Source: Mesostigma viride (taxonomy: Eukaryota > Streptophyta > Mesostigmatophyceae > Mesostigmatales > Mesostigmataceae). From it: a stretch of DNA of 64,000 nucleotides. A program made the translations under genes and the position numbers. The stretch lies in assembly GCA_009746045.1 (NCBI GenBank), contig RPFO01000175.1:2539634-2603633 (forward strand), read 5' to 3'. Of the stretch, positions 20,468-32,149 are shown in pieces (within the stretch, counting starts at the first letter, position 1; every line of letters starts with the position of its first letter). The notes under the pieces were generated by a model, which was given only the letters and a program-made list of their open reading frames with translations, had not been told where the DNA came from and made no database searches.

Positions 20468-20995
20468 GTCGGGGTGTAGGGCACATCCAGAGGCGCGCAA
20501 ACCGAGGAGGAGCCGGCGTAGGGGGAGGACTCCGATGACTGATCCGCTATCTCCATAAATTCTACGGCCCGAAGGAGGTCGCAGGGATTGTCATCTAACT
20601 CTGCATCACCCTCGACCGGGAGCCACTGGAAAATCTCCCTGAGGCAAGAGCGCCCCACAGGGGTAGAAAGGTAGGAAAAGACCCTGGGGCGTTGGAGTAC
20701 GGCATCTATCTGTCCGATGGCGGGGCAGCGGGGCCCACACCCAAGGACGCAGTGCCCAGCATCGTCGAAGCTGTGGACGACCAACTGCTGGCCCTGTGGG
20801 TCCGGACCAAACCAGGAGACCCCGAAAAGAGCTGCCCGAACCAGAGCTGCACGGTCCGCCGGCAGGGCAGAGTGGATACGGCCACCCGGGTAGCTGGCCC
20901 TGGAGACCCAACGACCCGGAAGGACCTCATAATACAGCTCGGGATCAGGAGCCGTCGGCAGGGACTCCACCGAAGGGGAGGCTCTGACATGACGG
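20468..20995 (-). pseudogene. G1 ORFX, N-terminal part
   Basis: Open minus-strand frame encoding PELYYEVLPGRW, a Cys-containing stretch (HCVLGCGPRCPAIGQIDAVL), PRVFSYLSTPVGRSCLREIF, and an acidic tail (VEFMEIADQSSESS). It aligns with ORFX of G2: CPCNQCIATVEASL, PRLLLLLVPAPVRDLLRNWF and DRIVEMDNEDQDSGS. Position directly after pol is the same in both. A polypyrimidine run ending CCGCAG (about 21013-20996 on the minus strand) precedes it and looks like a 3' splice site. Interrupted by A at 20462; continues at 3323. Confidence 0.75.
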
Positions 20996-21067
20996 CTGCG
21001 GAAGGGGGGGGGACAACCAACCACCCGTCGACAGCAGACATAATATAAGAGAGGAGAAGGTCTACAA

Positions 21068-23665
21068 CTAGAGCTTATGCAGGGTTTTGTACTCCTGCAA
21101 AAGGCGACTACACCCATCCAGTTCCCTCTCCATATACCACACTTTATCTACCTCACTACGGGCGTACATCATCCATTTAACCTTATACTGGCGCTGAGTA
21201 CCGCGACCCTTTTTAAGGTCTCTATGTGCCACGATACTCTCTATTCAAACGTTCTACTAAATGAGAAGAGGAGGAGTGGTAGGCAGTACCGAAGGTGACC
21301 TTAGTACCGATAGCAGCAAAGAACTGCTGCCAAAAATCTGAGGTAAATAATTTATCTTTGTCAGAAATAAACTGCCTACTCAAACCATGGTATCTATAAA
21401 CATTATTGAGGTATAGGCGGGCACAATCGCGTGCGGTGAGGTCAAGGGGACAAGGCACTAGATGGCACATACGCGTAAAACGATCTACAAACACAAGGAT
21501 CTGAGCATTACCCTTATCATTCTTTTTAAAAGGTCCTACAAAATCCATCATAAGGGAATCCCATGGCATGATGGGATCAGGAAGGGTTCTAGGCTCGGCT
21601 ATCTGCCCTACGTTGCTAGGTTTCATTTCCTGACAGGATTGGCAGGTCCTAACATATTCATCTACATCCTTTAAGAGGGAGGGCCAGTAGTAGGAACGGG
21701 TTACTAGATCCCGTACCCGTTTACCGCCCTGATGAGCAGCAAAATCATGCAACTCAAAAAGCAATGAAGAGCGACAGATAGGAGGGACATACAGGCGCCA
21801 TTGAGGGGGAGAATCTTTTAACTGCACATATAGAAATCCACCTACAAACTTACAGGGGTATTTACCTAACTGTTGGGGATGGGAGGCAATAGCAGCTAAA
21901 GCTTCTGGCTCAGTGGCCGTAAATCTACTGATAAGGCGTTCGAGATCAGAGGTAGGCATCGCTACAGAAGTATCTATATCAGGTTTAAAGAGGTCGCCTA
22001 CCGCCTTGCCAAAGAGAAGGGGAGGTCCTGGAGGGACTATATTATCATAGGACGTTCCTGACCTAGTCGCGATATGGCTAAGCGGTATAGAAATTTTATT
22101 TTTCCCCTCCCCCCCCACCGGGACCACAGGAAGGGCCTCACAAGGGAGAGAGAGTCCTACGTGAGAAAGGAGGTCAGGCATACGGACAGCAGTATGAAAG
22201 AGGTAGGCATATTGTTCATCATCCGGCAGTTCACCATAAGGAGAGACACCAAGAGTGGTAGGCACTAGAGTAGTATTGAGAACATCCAAGTCCTCGAAAA
22301 AGGAGAAATCTGCGCGGCGGGAGAGGGCATCAGGCACTATGTTATCTACACCTTTAACATACTGAAGTTTAAAAGGGGAAAATTGTGCTAAGAACTCCAT
22401 CCAGCGCGCTTGACGAGGGGTAAGGTTAGGTTGGGAGAGGAGATGGGTAAGGGGACGATGCTCCGTTTGTATAACTAATCTATAAGGATCTATCTCACAA
22501 GGTTCGCTCAGGCAAACATCGAACTGAGCACCTTTAAGGAAGTGCTGCCACGCGTGGCAACAATACACCACAGCTAATAACTCTTGCTGGTGGACAGGGT
22601 ATACGTTGCGCTCCGCAGGGAGCATAGTCCTAGAAATGTACTCTATCGGTTGTAAGCCCTGACCCTGATCCTGAAGGAGAACACCACCTATGGCTACCTT
22701 ACTAGCATCTGTAGCTACCACGAAGGGTTTTGTAGTATCTGGCAGGATGAGAACGGGAGGAGTGAGGAGTAGGGATTTTAATAAACAAACAAAGGCAGAC
22801 TGACACTCATCACTCCAAAGGAAAGGAATATCTTTTTTTAATAAATGATTTATAGGGGCCGCTATAGTGGCGAAACGAGGAATAAAACGCCTAATAGTAG
22901 GAGGCAATCCCTAGGAAACTACGTACACTCTTAATAACATCAGTAGGGGTAGGCCAATCCTGAATCGACTTGGTTTTATCCGGGTCGGTAGCGACACCGG
23001 CATCTGACAAAACATGTCCTAAAAGGGGTACACTCCTACCAGAACGCACTTTATAGCACGGCGAGCCCACAAAGAATTTTCAGACATTATTTCTAAAACC
23101 TTCTTTAAATCACGGAGGTGTGTTTCAAAATCTGGAGAGTAAATAAGGATGTCATCTAAGTAAGCCTGGGCACAGGAACGATCGTGCTTGGCCAAAGAAA
23201 CAGAGGAGAAGGAAGGATCTTTTAAATCAGAGGACACTTGGGGAAGGTGGGAATTGCCCATAACAGGCCTAAGCACTTCATTCATTCATCAACATCTGGA
23301 AGGAAGCAGGAGAATTACAGAGTCCCATAGCAGCTACTCTAAACTGATAATGACCAAAAGGGGTAGCAAAAGCAGTTTTATGACAATCCTCAGGCGCTAT
23401 TCGCAGTTGCCAAAAACCATCTGCACAATCCAACACGGTGAAACATGTAGAACCTTTAACCTTATTAAATATATCATCAATACGAGTTAGAGGATACTGT
23501 ATTTAGACTTCCCAATGATATCATTTAACTTCCTATAATCGGTAACTAAACGAAACTTGCCATTTGGCTTAGGCACTAAAAGGACACCAGCTGAGTAGGG
23601 GGAGTTACTAGGCTCTATTAATCCTGCTTCTAATAGTGACACTAAAATCTGTTTTAAGGGGATGT
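21068..23665 (-). pseudogene. G1 pol remnant: RT, RNase H, IN, chromodomain
   Basis: RT begins truncated at LKQILVSLLEAGLIEPSNSP (about 23665), with VTDYRKLN (about 23550) and AYLDDILIYS (about 23165-23135), broken by several stops. RNase H (FVVATDASK, YPVHQQELLAVVY, TEHRPLTHLL) and IN zinc finger (HDFAAHQGGKR ... CQSCQ) are in a long open frame 22907-21222. The IN core has MMDFVGPF, FISDKDKLF and SSSHLVERLN. At about 21250 VERLN is joined directly to the chromodomain (ESIVAHRDLKKGRG), deleting more than 200 codons of the IN C-terminus present in G2. Stop TAG at 21070-21068. Confidence 0.88.
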
Positions 23666-24347
23666 GGCACCTGAAAACACACATACAGGCAATTGTTTGC
23701 AAACTCACTCTAATCAATGGTACAATGCAAAATCATGATTGGGGACCCAAATAAACATGTTTGGTGAGTTTTCCATGTTGTTGGGGGTACTACCCCCATC
23801 TATACACCGCTACTGAGCTGAATACGAGCAAAGGCGCTACCTAGGGTTGGTTATGCCCCAGCCAATCCACAAAACAGGTGGACCCAAAAAGCACAAGCCA
23901 CGTAGTAATGTCTGGGCACATCGCAAACAGCAACTTAGATGGGGCATATGGACACCGCCGTTCAAAAAATAGCCCGCGGCGCCAAAAACGCGATTTTTTT
24001 CACTTTAAAATATAATAAAACAAATCATAAACTTGTCAAACCAAGCCAAAAAGCACTAGTCAAATTCTGCACTAGCGGTCCAAGCCACGGTCCAAGTTTG
24101 AGGTCAATCGGACAACCCTAGCTCATTAAGTTATTGCGTTTGGCAGATGCCACTCTCACGACCGCTAAAGAAGTTTTTCTTTGTACAAGGCCACTTAGGG
24201 CGTGAAGACCCTCCTGTTTTATCGGCTGAGCGGGCACTTTTAGGGTCAGGCGATGCCGATGGCGAGGCATTGAGCCCGGGAGGTTGCTGGGCGACCACGA
24301 CTAGTGTCACCGCTGCCTGCCGGAGCTGGCAAAGCTGCAGCCGCAGC
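23666..24347. other. unassigned sequence between G1 and C
   Basis: No recognisable gene. Starts where G1 RT similarity ends. Contains GGGGGTACTACCCCC (palindromic, about 23784-23798) and an A/T-rich patch at 23990-24030. A 110-codon frame would continue from 24147 across the C insertion to 32930, but its composition is not convincing as a gene. Confidence 0.5.
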
Positions 24348-24994
24348 AGTTAGCGAGCAGCCAGAACTGTGAGTTCCTGGTCTCTCACGCCACACAACGG
24401 GATGAGCCAAAGTTGCAAGGCAGCAACCTTTTAACCCGTGCACCAAGCCACGACCACGGTGAGCGTTTCCACGTCCAATGTGGGCGCCTCGGTTCGTGCT
24501 TGCCAAGATAGCTGGTCATCCCCCATGACCAAGCTATATCCTTTGCGTTGTTCCTCGTTCCCATCGGCGTGACGAGGCACGTGCAGGCAGGCAAGCAAAT
24601 CCTCAACGTCCACTGGCATCAGTGCAGAGCCAGGACGAACTAGATTTGCCTAGACTCTGTAACCTAGGAAGTACAGGACCTGTCACAAGCCTGCAAGGCC
24701 TAGTATTCTTGCAGACCTGTGCCAGTCCTGTATTCCACCAGCCACAGGCTGCTGCTCCTCTGGTCTACGTGGACCACAGTCACGTGATAGTCAGGCTAAG
24801 CCTGTGCAGGCACGGCCTGCCACGTGTCCTGTCCACTATACCAGAGGACTGTACCCTAGTCGGCCACGGACGGCTAGGACTTCGGGACCTCATATCTTTC
24901 TCGTCCCTTGTCTGTTTCAGGCGGTCAGCACGGCGTTGGAAAGGTCTTTCCAAACTGCATCCACTTAGCATATTGGTTGCCCAAAATGCTAACT
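24348..24994 (-). repeat. C 3' LTR
   Basis: 647 bp, nearly identical to 32150-32796 (a T/C difference near 24710/32510 noted). In sense orientation preceded by the polypurine tract at 25014-24995. Confidence 0.93.
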
Positions 24995-25014
24995 CCAACC
25001 CTTTCTTCTTTTGG
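24995..25014 (-). promoter_or_regulatory. C polypurine tract
   Basis: Sense CCAAAAGAAGAAAGGGTTGG directly adjoins the 3' LTR, matching the tract of B in composition and in its GGRTTGG end. Confidence 0.85.
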
Positions 25015-26005
25015 AGCTGGACCAGCTTGAAACAAGCCTAACCTTGCTTGTGCCCACTCAGCCACAGACCGCTTGGTCCCTTGAGGTTGATCAGACCTTT
25101 GAGGGCCCAGGTTCCTGCCTCCTTTGGGTAACAACATATCTGCCCTTGGACCAGGCTAGGTGTACTGGCCAGTGAATCAGAGGTCACCCCAGGTTATCCC
25201 CTGACCCCTTGGTCAGCTCCCAACCTTTCCTTGGGAACTTGGTGCTAGATTAAAGTCAAGGCACATTACCTAGTCCAATGGCTGGGATTACAGGATGCCA
25301 AGAACGTACTATTGTGAGTTCCTGATCTTTCACAGTTATCACAGGCGCCCGTTCTTATGGCGCCCGCCTTGGCCAGCCTTTCCCTTTTATGCTCAAAGAG
25401 ACTCAGGTAGCACCTACACAAATACTGCCTTATTGGGGAGCCCATGTCTTCACTGGGTGTTAAGCCCAGGAATCACTCATGCCAGGCTGTGGCTCTGCTG
25501 GGGAATTGAACCCCACCCCAACCTCCAGGTTTATAGGTGACCTGGAACTTTACACAAGAGAAACATTACAACCATGAGAACAACATGAGAATGACATGAC
25601 ATGATTATGTTTTATTCAAGCATTATATAACCCAGAATGTGGCCCCCTGGCAACCATGTTCCACATGGTCACACAACCAGGTTCTTTATTAGCAACAGGT
25701 TGGAAACAAGCACTAGAAAACATATATACAGCAACCTGTAAGAACCAACATTCGGGTTGCCCTTGCATGGCCTAACTGTTTGAGGCCAAAGGCGTCGACT
25801 TAAGTCCTGGCGACTCTTCTGAACCCCATGGGGAGGGCCAGGCATGATTCTCAGCTGGTAGGAGTGACATTCCACACCAACTCCTGTCCAGGAGGGTGTA
25901 CCTAACCCTGAAGGACCGGCTGTCAACCAGTAAGCACCAGTCACCACTTGGTACTTTGGTCAAGCAGCCCACTGGGGACACCCAAGCTGAAGCAAGGCCT
26001 GGTCT
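25015..26005 (-). other. C 3' UTR
   Basis: About 1 kb non-coding. Sense order: T-arm-like hairpin TGGGGTTCAATTCCCCA (25515-25499), tandem GCGGGCGCC/ACGGGCGCC (25367-25344), then CAATAGTACG (25314-25305). Just upstream of the last site, GTGAAAGATCAGGAACTCAC nearly repeats a U5 segment of the LTR (GTGAGAGACCAGGAACTCAC). Confidence 0.75.
25305..25314 (-). promoter_or_regulatory. anti-PBS of C (sense CAATAGTACG)
   Basis: Exact 10-base complement of the first ten leader bases CGTACTATTG (32149-32140, sense). Occupies the same relative position as TGTAATACG in B. Confidence 0.55.
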
Positions 26006-29000
26006 CTATGGCCGCCCGTGTAAGGGGTCCATGAGCCCACGGAGCAGGGGGTACTGCCTCTCCGCCTTCTCCTCCAGCTTGGTGAGGGCATCTGCAGGGT
26101 TGTCCACACCAGGCACATGTTCAATGTGAGCTAGGTAGGACATCTCCTTGAGCAACAAGTAGTCAAGGTCCCTGCTCCTGGCCAGCTGCCTGTGCACAAA
26201 TTGCACCATGCCCATGCTATCAGTCCTCACCAGTGTGTGCAGCTGCAACCTACAGGAAGCCACTTGACATAGCTGGTAGAAGAGCTCCCTCAAGTAAAGA
26301 GCAGTATGCAGCCCTTCACAGATTGCCCTGCACTCAGCAATATCACTGCTGGGTGTAACCCTGTTCTGCAACCGACTGTACCAGGTAACAAGTGAGGTGT
26401 GATCTTGCTCCAGGGTAACTAATGCTGCTGCCCTGCCCCTGACCTCTGTGACCTTCCTATTATCCATAGAACTGTCCACATAGAGAACCATGTCAAGGGG
26501 CTTGTACAAATCCACAGGACCCAGTATGAGAGGGGGAGACATCATGACAGCCTGCACCACACTCTCAGCACCCACCTCAACCAGCTGGGAATCAGTAAGT
26601 CGACTCAGAACCAGCAAGTCAGGGGCACATATACTTGCAAGCCATGCCAGCATGCCCCTGATGGTAGCACACCTAGCCTGCGTGATGGGCTCCTGCAATG
26701 CATCTACAATCTGCTGTGGGTAGTCCTTACCACCCTCCATCCTGATGAACCACGAGCCCTTGGCTTGGAACAACGTAGCCTGCATGCCACAGAAGACCAT
26801 AGGCTCATTCTCCACCATGTGCTGTATCTTACCCAGCTCAAACCGCTTCTGGATCTTAGCCAAGACAGCCTCAACCCAGTCTGGTGGACCTATGAGATGC
26901 AGGTCATCACCATGCAGTGAGGCAAAGACAGGAAGGCCATTGTGGGACCCTTGGAACAAACAGGGATCCACTGGAGACACAGAAAACCCACAAGTATCTT
27001 CAAGAACTTCTCTAGGCTCTTTCTCCAGATAATGGGACTGGACCTGAGACCTTCCAACCCTTTCAGAATTCTCAGGTACCTGGCCTTTATCTCTGCTCTC
27101 CATACAGCAGGTACAGTCACAAAGAAAGGAGGGATATCTCTCCAAGTCTGCCTAGCCTGATCTTGGTCACCCTTGAGAAAAGCCCTCTTGAAATCAATCA
27201 GCACAGAGCTATAGGGCACACCCTTAACCAGAAAAGACAGAAATATACACAGCAGAATCCTCCACGTGTCATGCAGCATCCCTGGAGTATAGAGCTCCTC
27301 ATCTAACAACTGGCCAGTGCCATGATACTCGGTTACAACTGGTCTGACATGTGGCACCTGGACACCATCAACCTCCTTGAGCTTGAGGACAAACATCAAT
27401 CTGAGCAGCTGGTGAACTTCTGGCAGCTCATCCACAGGTTCTGCACAGTTGGAAACTATCCACTCATGCCCAGAAGCAACAAAGCCAAGAGTCCATGCCT
27501 TAGCCATCTTGGGGCTTTGCATCATCTCGACTAGCTGGCGCCAGGGAATAGGACTGTGAGCAGCTATCTGGTACCTGTTTACCCCTAACTGCCTTGGATC
27601 AAAGGTGGTTGGGATTATCAACAAGTCCTCAGCTATGGGCTCCTGACCTTGAGGACCCTCAGCTGGCTGACTCCTAACAGCCTTCACCGCCACTGCAAGA
27701 CCCTGGGAATAGTGATATCTTTCAAGGGGGAGGCTGCCCCTGCCTTCTAGTGCCAACTCATCAGAGGTCAAAGTAACCCCTGGCATGCACAAGAAGTTCT
27801 GACCCAGAATGGCAGGCCCCTGATAGCCCTCTACCACACAGAACGTGGTGGGCACCCCTAAGATAGGCACACTCACTTCCCCAAGGATCTTCATGGACAC
27901 CTTTCCTGAGAAATCAGACACAGCAAGGCAACTGGGATGGGACATCTGTAAGCCTACAGCATCCTCTTCCCTGATGACAGACACCTGTGAGTTGGTATCT
28001 ACCTCCATTGTAGCTGCCCAGCACGACCCCCACCCCGTGAGCTTGGATACCTTGGGATCATGTTTGCTGCGCATGAGTGCTCGGATGACGTCCGCCATGA
28101 GAGGCCCCCGGGCCTTAGGTGGCTGCCCCGTCCCCTCTGGCCTTGTGACAGTTGCTTCAGCAGCCTCCTGCTCGTCATCTTCCAGCAGGGACAGACCATC
28201 ATCCACCACCAGAGGATTGTTAGCTGCTGCTGCCTGGCTCTGGCCTGGCTCCTCAACCCAGCTGGGAGGGCCTGGCCCGTCTGCAGGCCAGATTGCATGT
28301 GGCCTTCTTTCCTTGACATGAGCCCAGGACAACCTGTACACGTGCCTTGGATCCTTTTCCAAAGCCACCAGGCAAGATCTGTTAGCTTCTTCCACACGAG
28401 TGACAACCCCATCCTGCCACTTCCCCCGCTTGCCTGGAATAGATGGTTCCTTCCACATCCTGACCTTCAGCCCCACCTGAGGCCTCAGCACATTCCAGTT
28501 CTTGTCCTTACGTCTCAGCTGGGCAAATAACCTATCTGCCTTCCTAAGACTGGCCTGCACCACGTTCTCAGGCAACAAGCTATACTGCAGGGCCAGGGGA
28601 GAGACAGCCACACCATCAAAGTAATAGTTAACCCTGTGGTTCAGCTGCTCTTCTATCCCCTTACACCAGGCTGCCCTCTCTAAGGCAGATGCCACAAGTG
28701 GCACTGACTCTGCTGCTAGCACCACTGTCTTCACTTCACGTATGGATCTCTCTACAGCCCCTTGCTGCCCATGACTCTCCCTGGGGACTACTACCAGCTT
28801 ACAAGGCAGCTGGTCCTGATGCTTGAGCAAACAGTCAAACTGCAAGTCTGCCTGCACACTCTTGCACACCCCAAAGCCTGGGATCAGGGCCTTCATACCC
28901 AACAACAAGTGGTGCTCCTGCATACCAGGCAGAACGTCTATCAGCCTGTATCTGCTGAACCTGTCCACCCCCACCAATATATACAAGCCCCTGATATGCT

Positions 29001-29569
29001 GGATATCCATCTGGATGTCGCCACGCTCCCTAGCAGGCTCCCTAGCATGGGACTGAGGTGGGTGAACAGCATTCTCCTGGCAACCACAGTTCTCAGCAGC
29101 AGCCTGGCAGCCTCCCACAAAGGCTCCCTACCTAGCTTCCAAGCAAACATTGCTGCCTGCCCAGAATGCCCAAACATGTGATGCAACTATGGCCAGCCTC
29201 AGCATAGCTCAGCACTCTGTCAGTACTGACCTGGCGAGACGTCTGAACCGTGTGTGGGGACACATGATCCACTCCTGAGGTTCCAGGGCTTCCCTGCAGG
29301 CCATCCTGACGCCCCAAGTCAGGTCCTGCACCCTGGACCGCTCCAGGCCCTTCCAGCAAGGTCCCTTGGCCCTCCAGGCCAGCACCTGCTGGAGACCCAC
29401 CACCTGCATGAGGCATAGGGAATTCAGCTGCAGCATTGTTATTGCAATCCAGTGGAAGAACAACATCTTTACACCCTTGGTGCTGCACAAGGGGCACACC
29501 CCCATCCTTATGTACATCCAGCACACCTTCCCCAAGGGGTGATTGACTATTTACAGGGGATGATGCTAG
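26006..29569 (-). pseudogene. C pol: integrase, protease, RT, RNase H (frameshifted)
   Basis: After the gag UGA the frame continues (LASSPVNSQSPLGEG). IN finger HHMFGHSG near 29180; core with IQMDIQHI (about 29020), VQADLQFD (about 28850) and GAVERSIR (about 28755); C-terminal RMWKEPSIPGKRGKW (about 28460). Retropepsin-like DTNSQVSVI (about 28000) and AILGQNFL (about 27810). RT with VLIDFKRAFLKGD (about 27190), LKGLEGLRSSPIIW (about 27060) and HGDD (about 26910). RNase H: LYVDSSMDNR, SSDIAECRAI, RTDSMGM. Frameshifts lie near 29120 and near 27000. Unlike B, there is no frame change between RT and RNase H. Ends at 26006. Confidence 0.88.
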
Positions 29570-30914
29570 TCACTGCTGCCCAGACTGGCCCCCTGCCCCA
29601 GCAGGCTTGGCCTTCCTGTCAGGACACTCACGACGCCAGTGACCTTCCTTGCCACACACAAAGCATGCCCACCCTTCTTCCCAGACCCAGCCCCACCCTT
29701 GCCAGGCTTCCCTGGCCTCCCTGAGACTGTCCACCCTGCTTGCCCTGGTTGCCTTGAGCTTGGCCCTTGCCTTGCCCTTGGCCACCCTTACCCTGCTGAC
29801 CACCAGCTTGCTGGCTCCCAACCCCTCCTTGGGAACCTGCACCCTTGCCACCCTGAGCCCCCTGCCTCTGGCGCCTGAAGCGCTTACGCTTGTTGGGCCT
29901 TGCCCCATCACGGGCTGGGTACCCGGGGACATCACCTTGGCCCTGCACAGCGGAGGTGGCATTGCTGCCATGGGACTGGATAGCTTTGCAGGCAGGATCT
30001 GGCTTCCTTATGCTGAGGATTACAAGCTCCAGAGCACGCAAGGAGCCATCAGTCTGGTTAAGAAACATGCGGGCACCGTTCCTCCCATCCACACTCAAAC
30101 CCATACGGTCCAGGAAATAGTCTGCCAAGGCCCTATCTGTGACCAGGAAGCCATACTTGGCCCCCTTGTCTCTGATACGGTTGAGCCTAGCCCATTCCTC
30201 TGCCACAGGGCCCACTATCTCAAAGGTGTCATACTGATGCTTTAATAGTTGGTGAGGTTGAGAACCTTGTCAGAGAACTCCTCCCTCAACCCATCCAGGA
30301 ACTGTGCCCAGGTTAGCTTATCCTTGACAGCAGTCCTAGCCTTTCCCTGACACGCTCTGACGAGTCCCTGTTGCACGTGGACGAGTGAAACACTTGCACT
30401 AGGTTGACAGTGGGGTCCACGGAGACACAACAAGCTCCATGTCCTCTAGCCACTTGTCAAAGCTTCCTGTGCTAGTGGTGGGTTAAGAGGCTTTTGTCCA
30501 TTCATAACAGTGACAGCACTCATGTGAGGTCTCGACCCTGGCAGCGCCCACTGGCTCCACCACAGCGGGTGTCACAACAACAGCACCACTTGGTCCAGCA
30601 GGCACAGGGGAGAGCACATCCACGTGAGGCCTCTTACCATTGCCGTCAGCGGAGGGTCCCTCTTACGCTTCTCCACGGCAGGTTGCCCATTCGCCACCGT
30701 TATTGCATCAGTTGGCCTGTGCCCGCACCTTGCGCGCCTCCTCCACCGAGTCTTCATGCCGTCTCTTGCTGCCTGGTCTCTTTCCCCCATCGCCGTCGCT
30801 GGCTGGGATCGCCTCTCCCACCAGCTGCTCCTTGTCTTGCCGAGGCTCCTGGCTTGCTCCAGCCGGTGCCTCCATCTCGCCCTTGTCGCCGTCTCCCGGT
30901 TTGCCACGAGGCAT
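29570..30914 (-). pseudogene. C gag (frameshifted)
   Basis: Begins near ATG at 30914 (MPRGKPGDGDKGEMEAP). Pieces in different frames include LTWAQFLDGLREEF (about 30330-30270), EEWARLNRIRDKGAKYGF and DYFLDRMGLSVDG (about 30200-30080), a Gln/Gly-rich basic tail, and zinc knuckle CFVCGKEGHWRREC (about 29670-29630). Ends UGA at 29572-29570, followed in frame by CUA and the pol sequence. Confidence 0.8.
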
Positions 30915-31011
30915 TATATACAGTGGGATGGCAAAACAAAACAGGCGACAGACAAGGAAGAACTGGCTCAAGCGCTGGTGCTGCCTGAAGAAGCCGCTGG
31001 CTGCTCTCCAG

Positions 31012-32115
31012 CTATGCCTCCTCCTCACGCTCCTGCGCTGTGCGTGCCACCGGTGTCCCCACGCGTGGAACTGAGCGGACCTCCTCCGCGTTGTAAGGAC
31101 CTAGCACACGGCTCACCGGCCTCCCGGCTGGTGTCTGCTCTACCGGCAGTCTAGGCGCACTGCCACGGCGATACCACTGAAGATTTCTGACCCACCGGCT
31201 GCCACCACCCCGACGATCGTTCCGAGACCCCCGACCAATCTCAGCGAAATCGTGTTCCGGCTCAAACGGTATATGCAACTCTGCCCTACGCCGAGCTGAG
31301 TAGCCTTCGTTTGTGCCGTCGCCTGCGTCAATCTCCTGCGACGACCGAGCAATGATGCCCGCTGGTCGGTCCACGAACTCGCTGTGAAAATCCTCGTCGG
31401 TGATGTCCCGACCGGTGATGACTGTCACCGTTGGCCCACACGCCCCTGGCCTGCTCTGCAACCTCGGAGTGTCCAAGGTCGACCAAATGCCTGGTGGACG
31501 TGTAGTGATCACCCAGTGATCAGCGTGACCACGCGCCTCTTGGATCAGAATGTTGACCAGGTGCTCACACGTTTGAGCCACCACTTCAGCCGAATCCCAC
31601 GGGCTATCGGCCTCGCGCGTCTGCGCGTCCCGTATGATATGTGACGCGTCGGTCCCCTCCCCCAGCGAGCTTGTCGCCACCCAGTGATTATAAAGCCTGA
31701 TTCCACCTAAACAGATGGCCACCAGTTGGCCCAGCGTCTCACGCGCTAAGTCAAGCGCCTGGATGGTTACGTGCCCGCCCTGGTACGCAACTTCTAAGCT
31801 GTAGATCAACGAAGCAATTTCGTCGCGAATGGCGACGAGGCGCTCCGTGCAGACCCGCCCTGTTTCCCCTGGCGACGTCGTCGCCCGAATCCTCATTACC
31901 ACAGGGTCGTTCGCCGACGGCCCCGCTGCGTTACCGAACACAGCGACCCAACCTCCTTCCGCAAGGCCCCTCGCAACGTAGGCGGCTTGCACAAATGTAG
32001 AAGCGTTGGATTGGTGAGTATAGGGGTAGAATGCGTTTTCGCGCGCCGGCAACTCTGGAGCTGCTTCGTGCCTGGGAGATGACTCAGGTGTCTCAACCCG
32101 AGCCTCGGCCGACAT
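31012..32115 (-). CDS. C ORF1, accessory protein of unknown function
   Basis: 367 codons from ATG at 32115 (MSAEARVETPE), 34 bp after the 5' LTR, open to 31012. Contains a predicted helical middle (ERLVAIRDEIASLIYSLEV; LARETLGQLVAICLGG) and a charged Arg/Glu-rich C-terminus. Same position as B ORF1, but I see no convincing sequence similarity to it. No known domain recognised. The frame is intact although gag and pol are broken. Confidence 0.7.
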   Translation of the reverse strand: MSAEARVETPESSPRHEAAPELPARENAFYPYTHQSNASTFVQAAYVARGLAEGGWVAVFGNAAGPSANDPVVMRIRATTSPGETGRVCTERLVAIRDEIASLIYSLEVAYQGGHVTIQALDLARETLGQLVAICLGGIRLYNHWVATSSLGEGTDASHIIRDAQTREADSPWDSAEVVAQTCEHLVNILIQEARGHADHWVITTRPPGIWSTLDTPRLQSRPGACGPTVTVITGRDITDEDFHSEFVDRPAGIIARSSQEIDAGDGTNEGYSARRRAELHIPFEPEHDFAEIGRGSRNDRRGGGSRWVRNLQWYRRGSAPRLPVEQTPAGRPVSRVLGPYNAEEVRSVPRVGTPVARTAQEREEEA

Positions 32116-32139
32116 GAAAAAACCTTGCAAACAGAAATG

Positions 32140-32149
32140 CAATAGTACG
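32140..32149 (-). promoter_or_regulatory. C primer-binding position (sense CGTACTATTG)
   Basis: First ten bases after the 5' LTR in sense orientation. No TGG. Perfect complement of 25314-25305 in the 3' UTR. Confidence 0.6.

Larger units (their letters stand above)
556..23665 (-). mobile_element. G1: 5'-truncated Ty3/gypsy chromovirus, interrupted by element A
   Basis: Minus-strand element. Read 3' to 5' of the window it contains RT-RNase H-IN remnants (23665-21068), ORFX (20995-20468, then 3323-1482 across the A insertion), 3' UTR with polypurine tract, and one LTR (1114-556). Proteins are collinear with and clearly related to the better preserved G2 element at 33639-55865. The 5' end stops inside the RT domain at about 23665; gag, protease and the 5' LTR are absent. 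The only candidate TSD half is TTGAG at 551-555. Decay (stops, frameshifts, an internal deletion) is much greater than in A, B, C or D, so G1 is one of the older layers. Confidence 0.85.
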
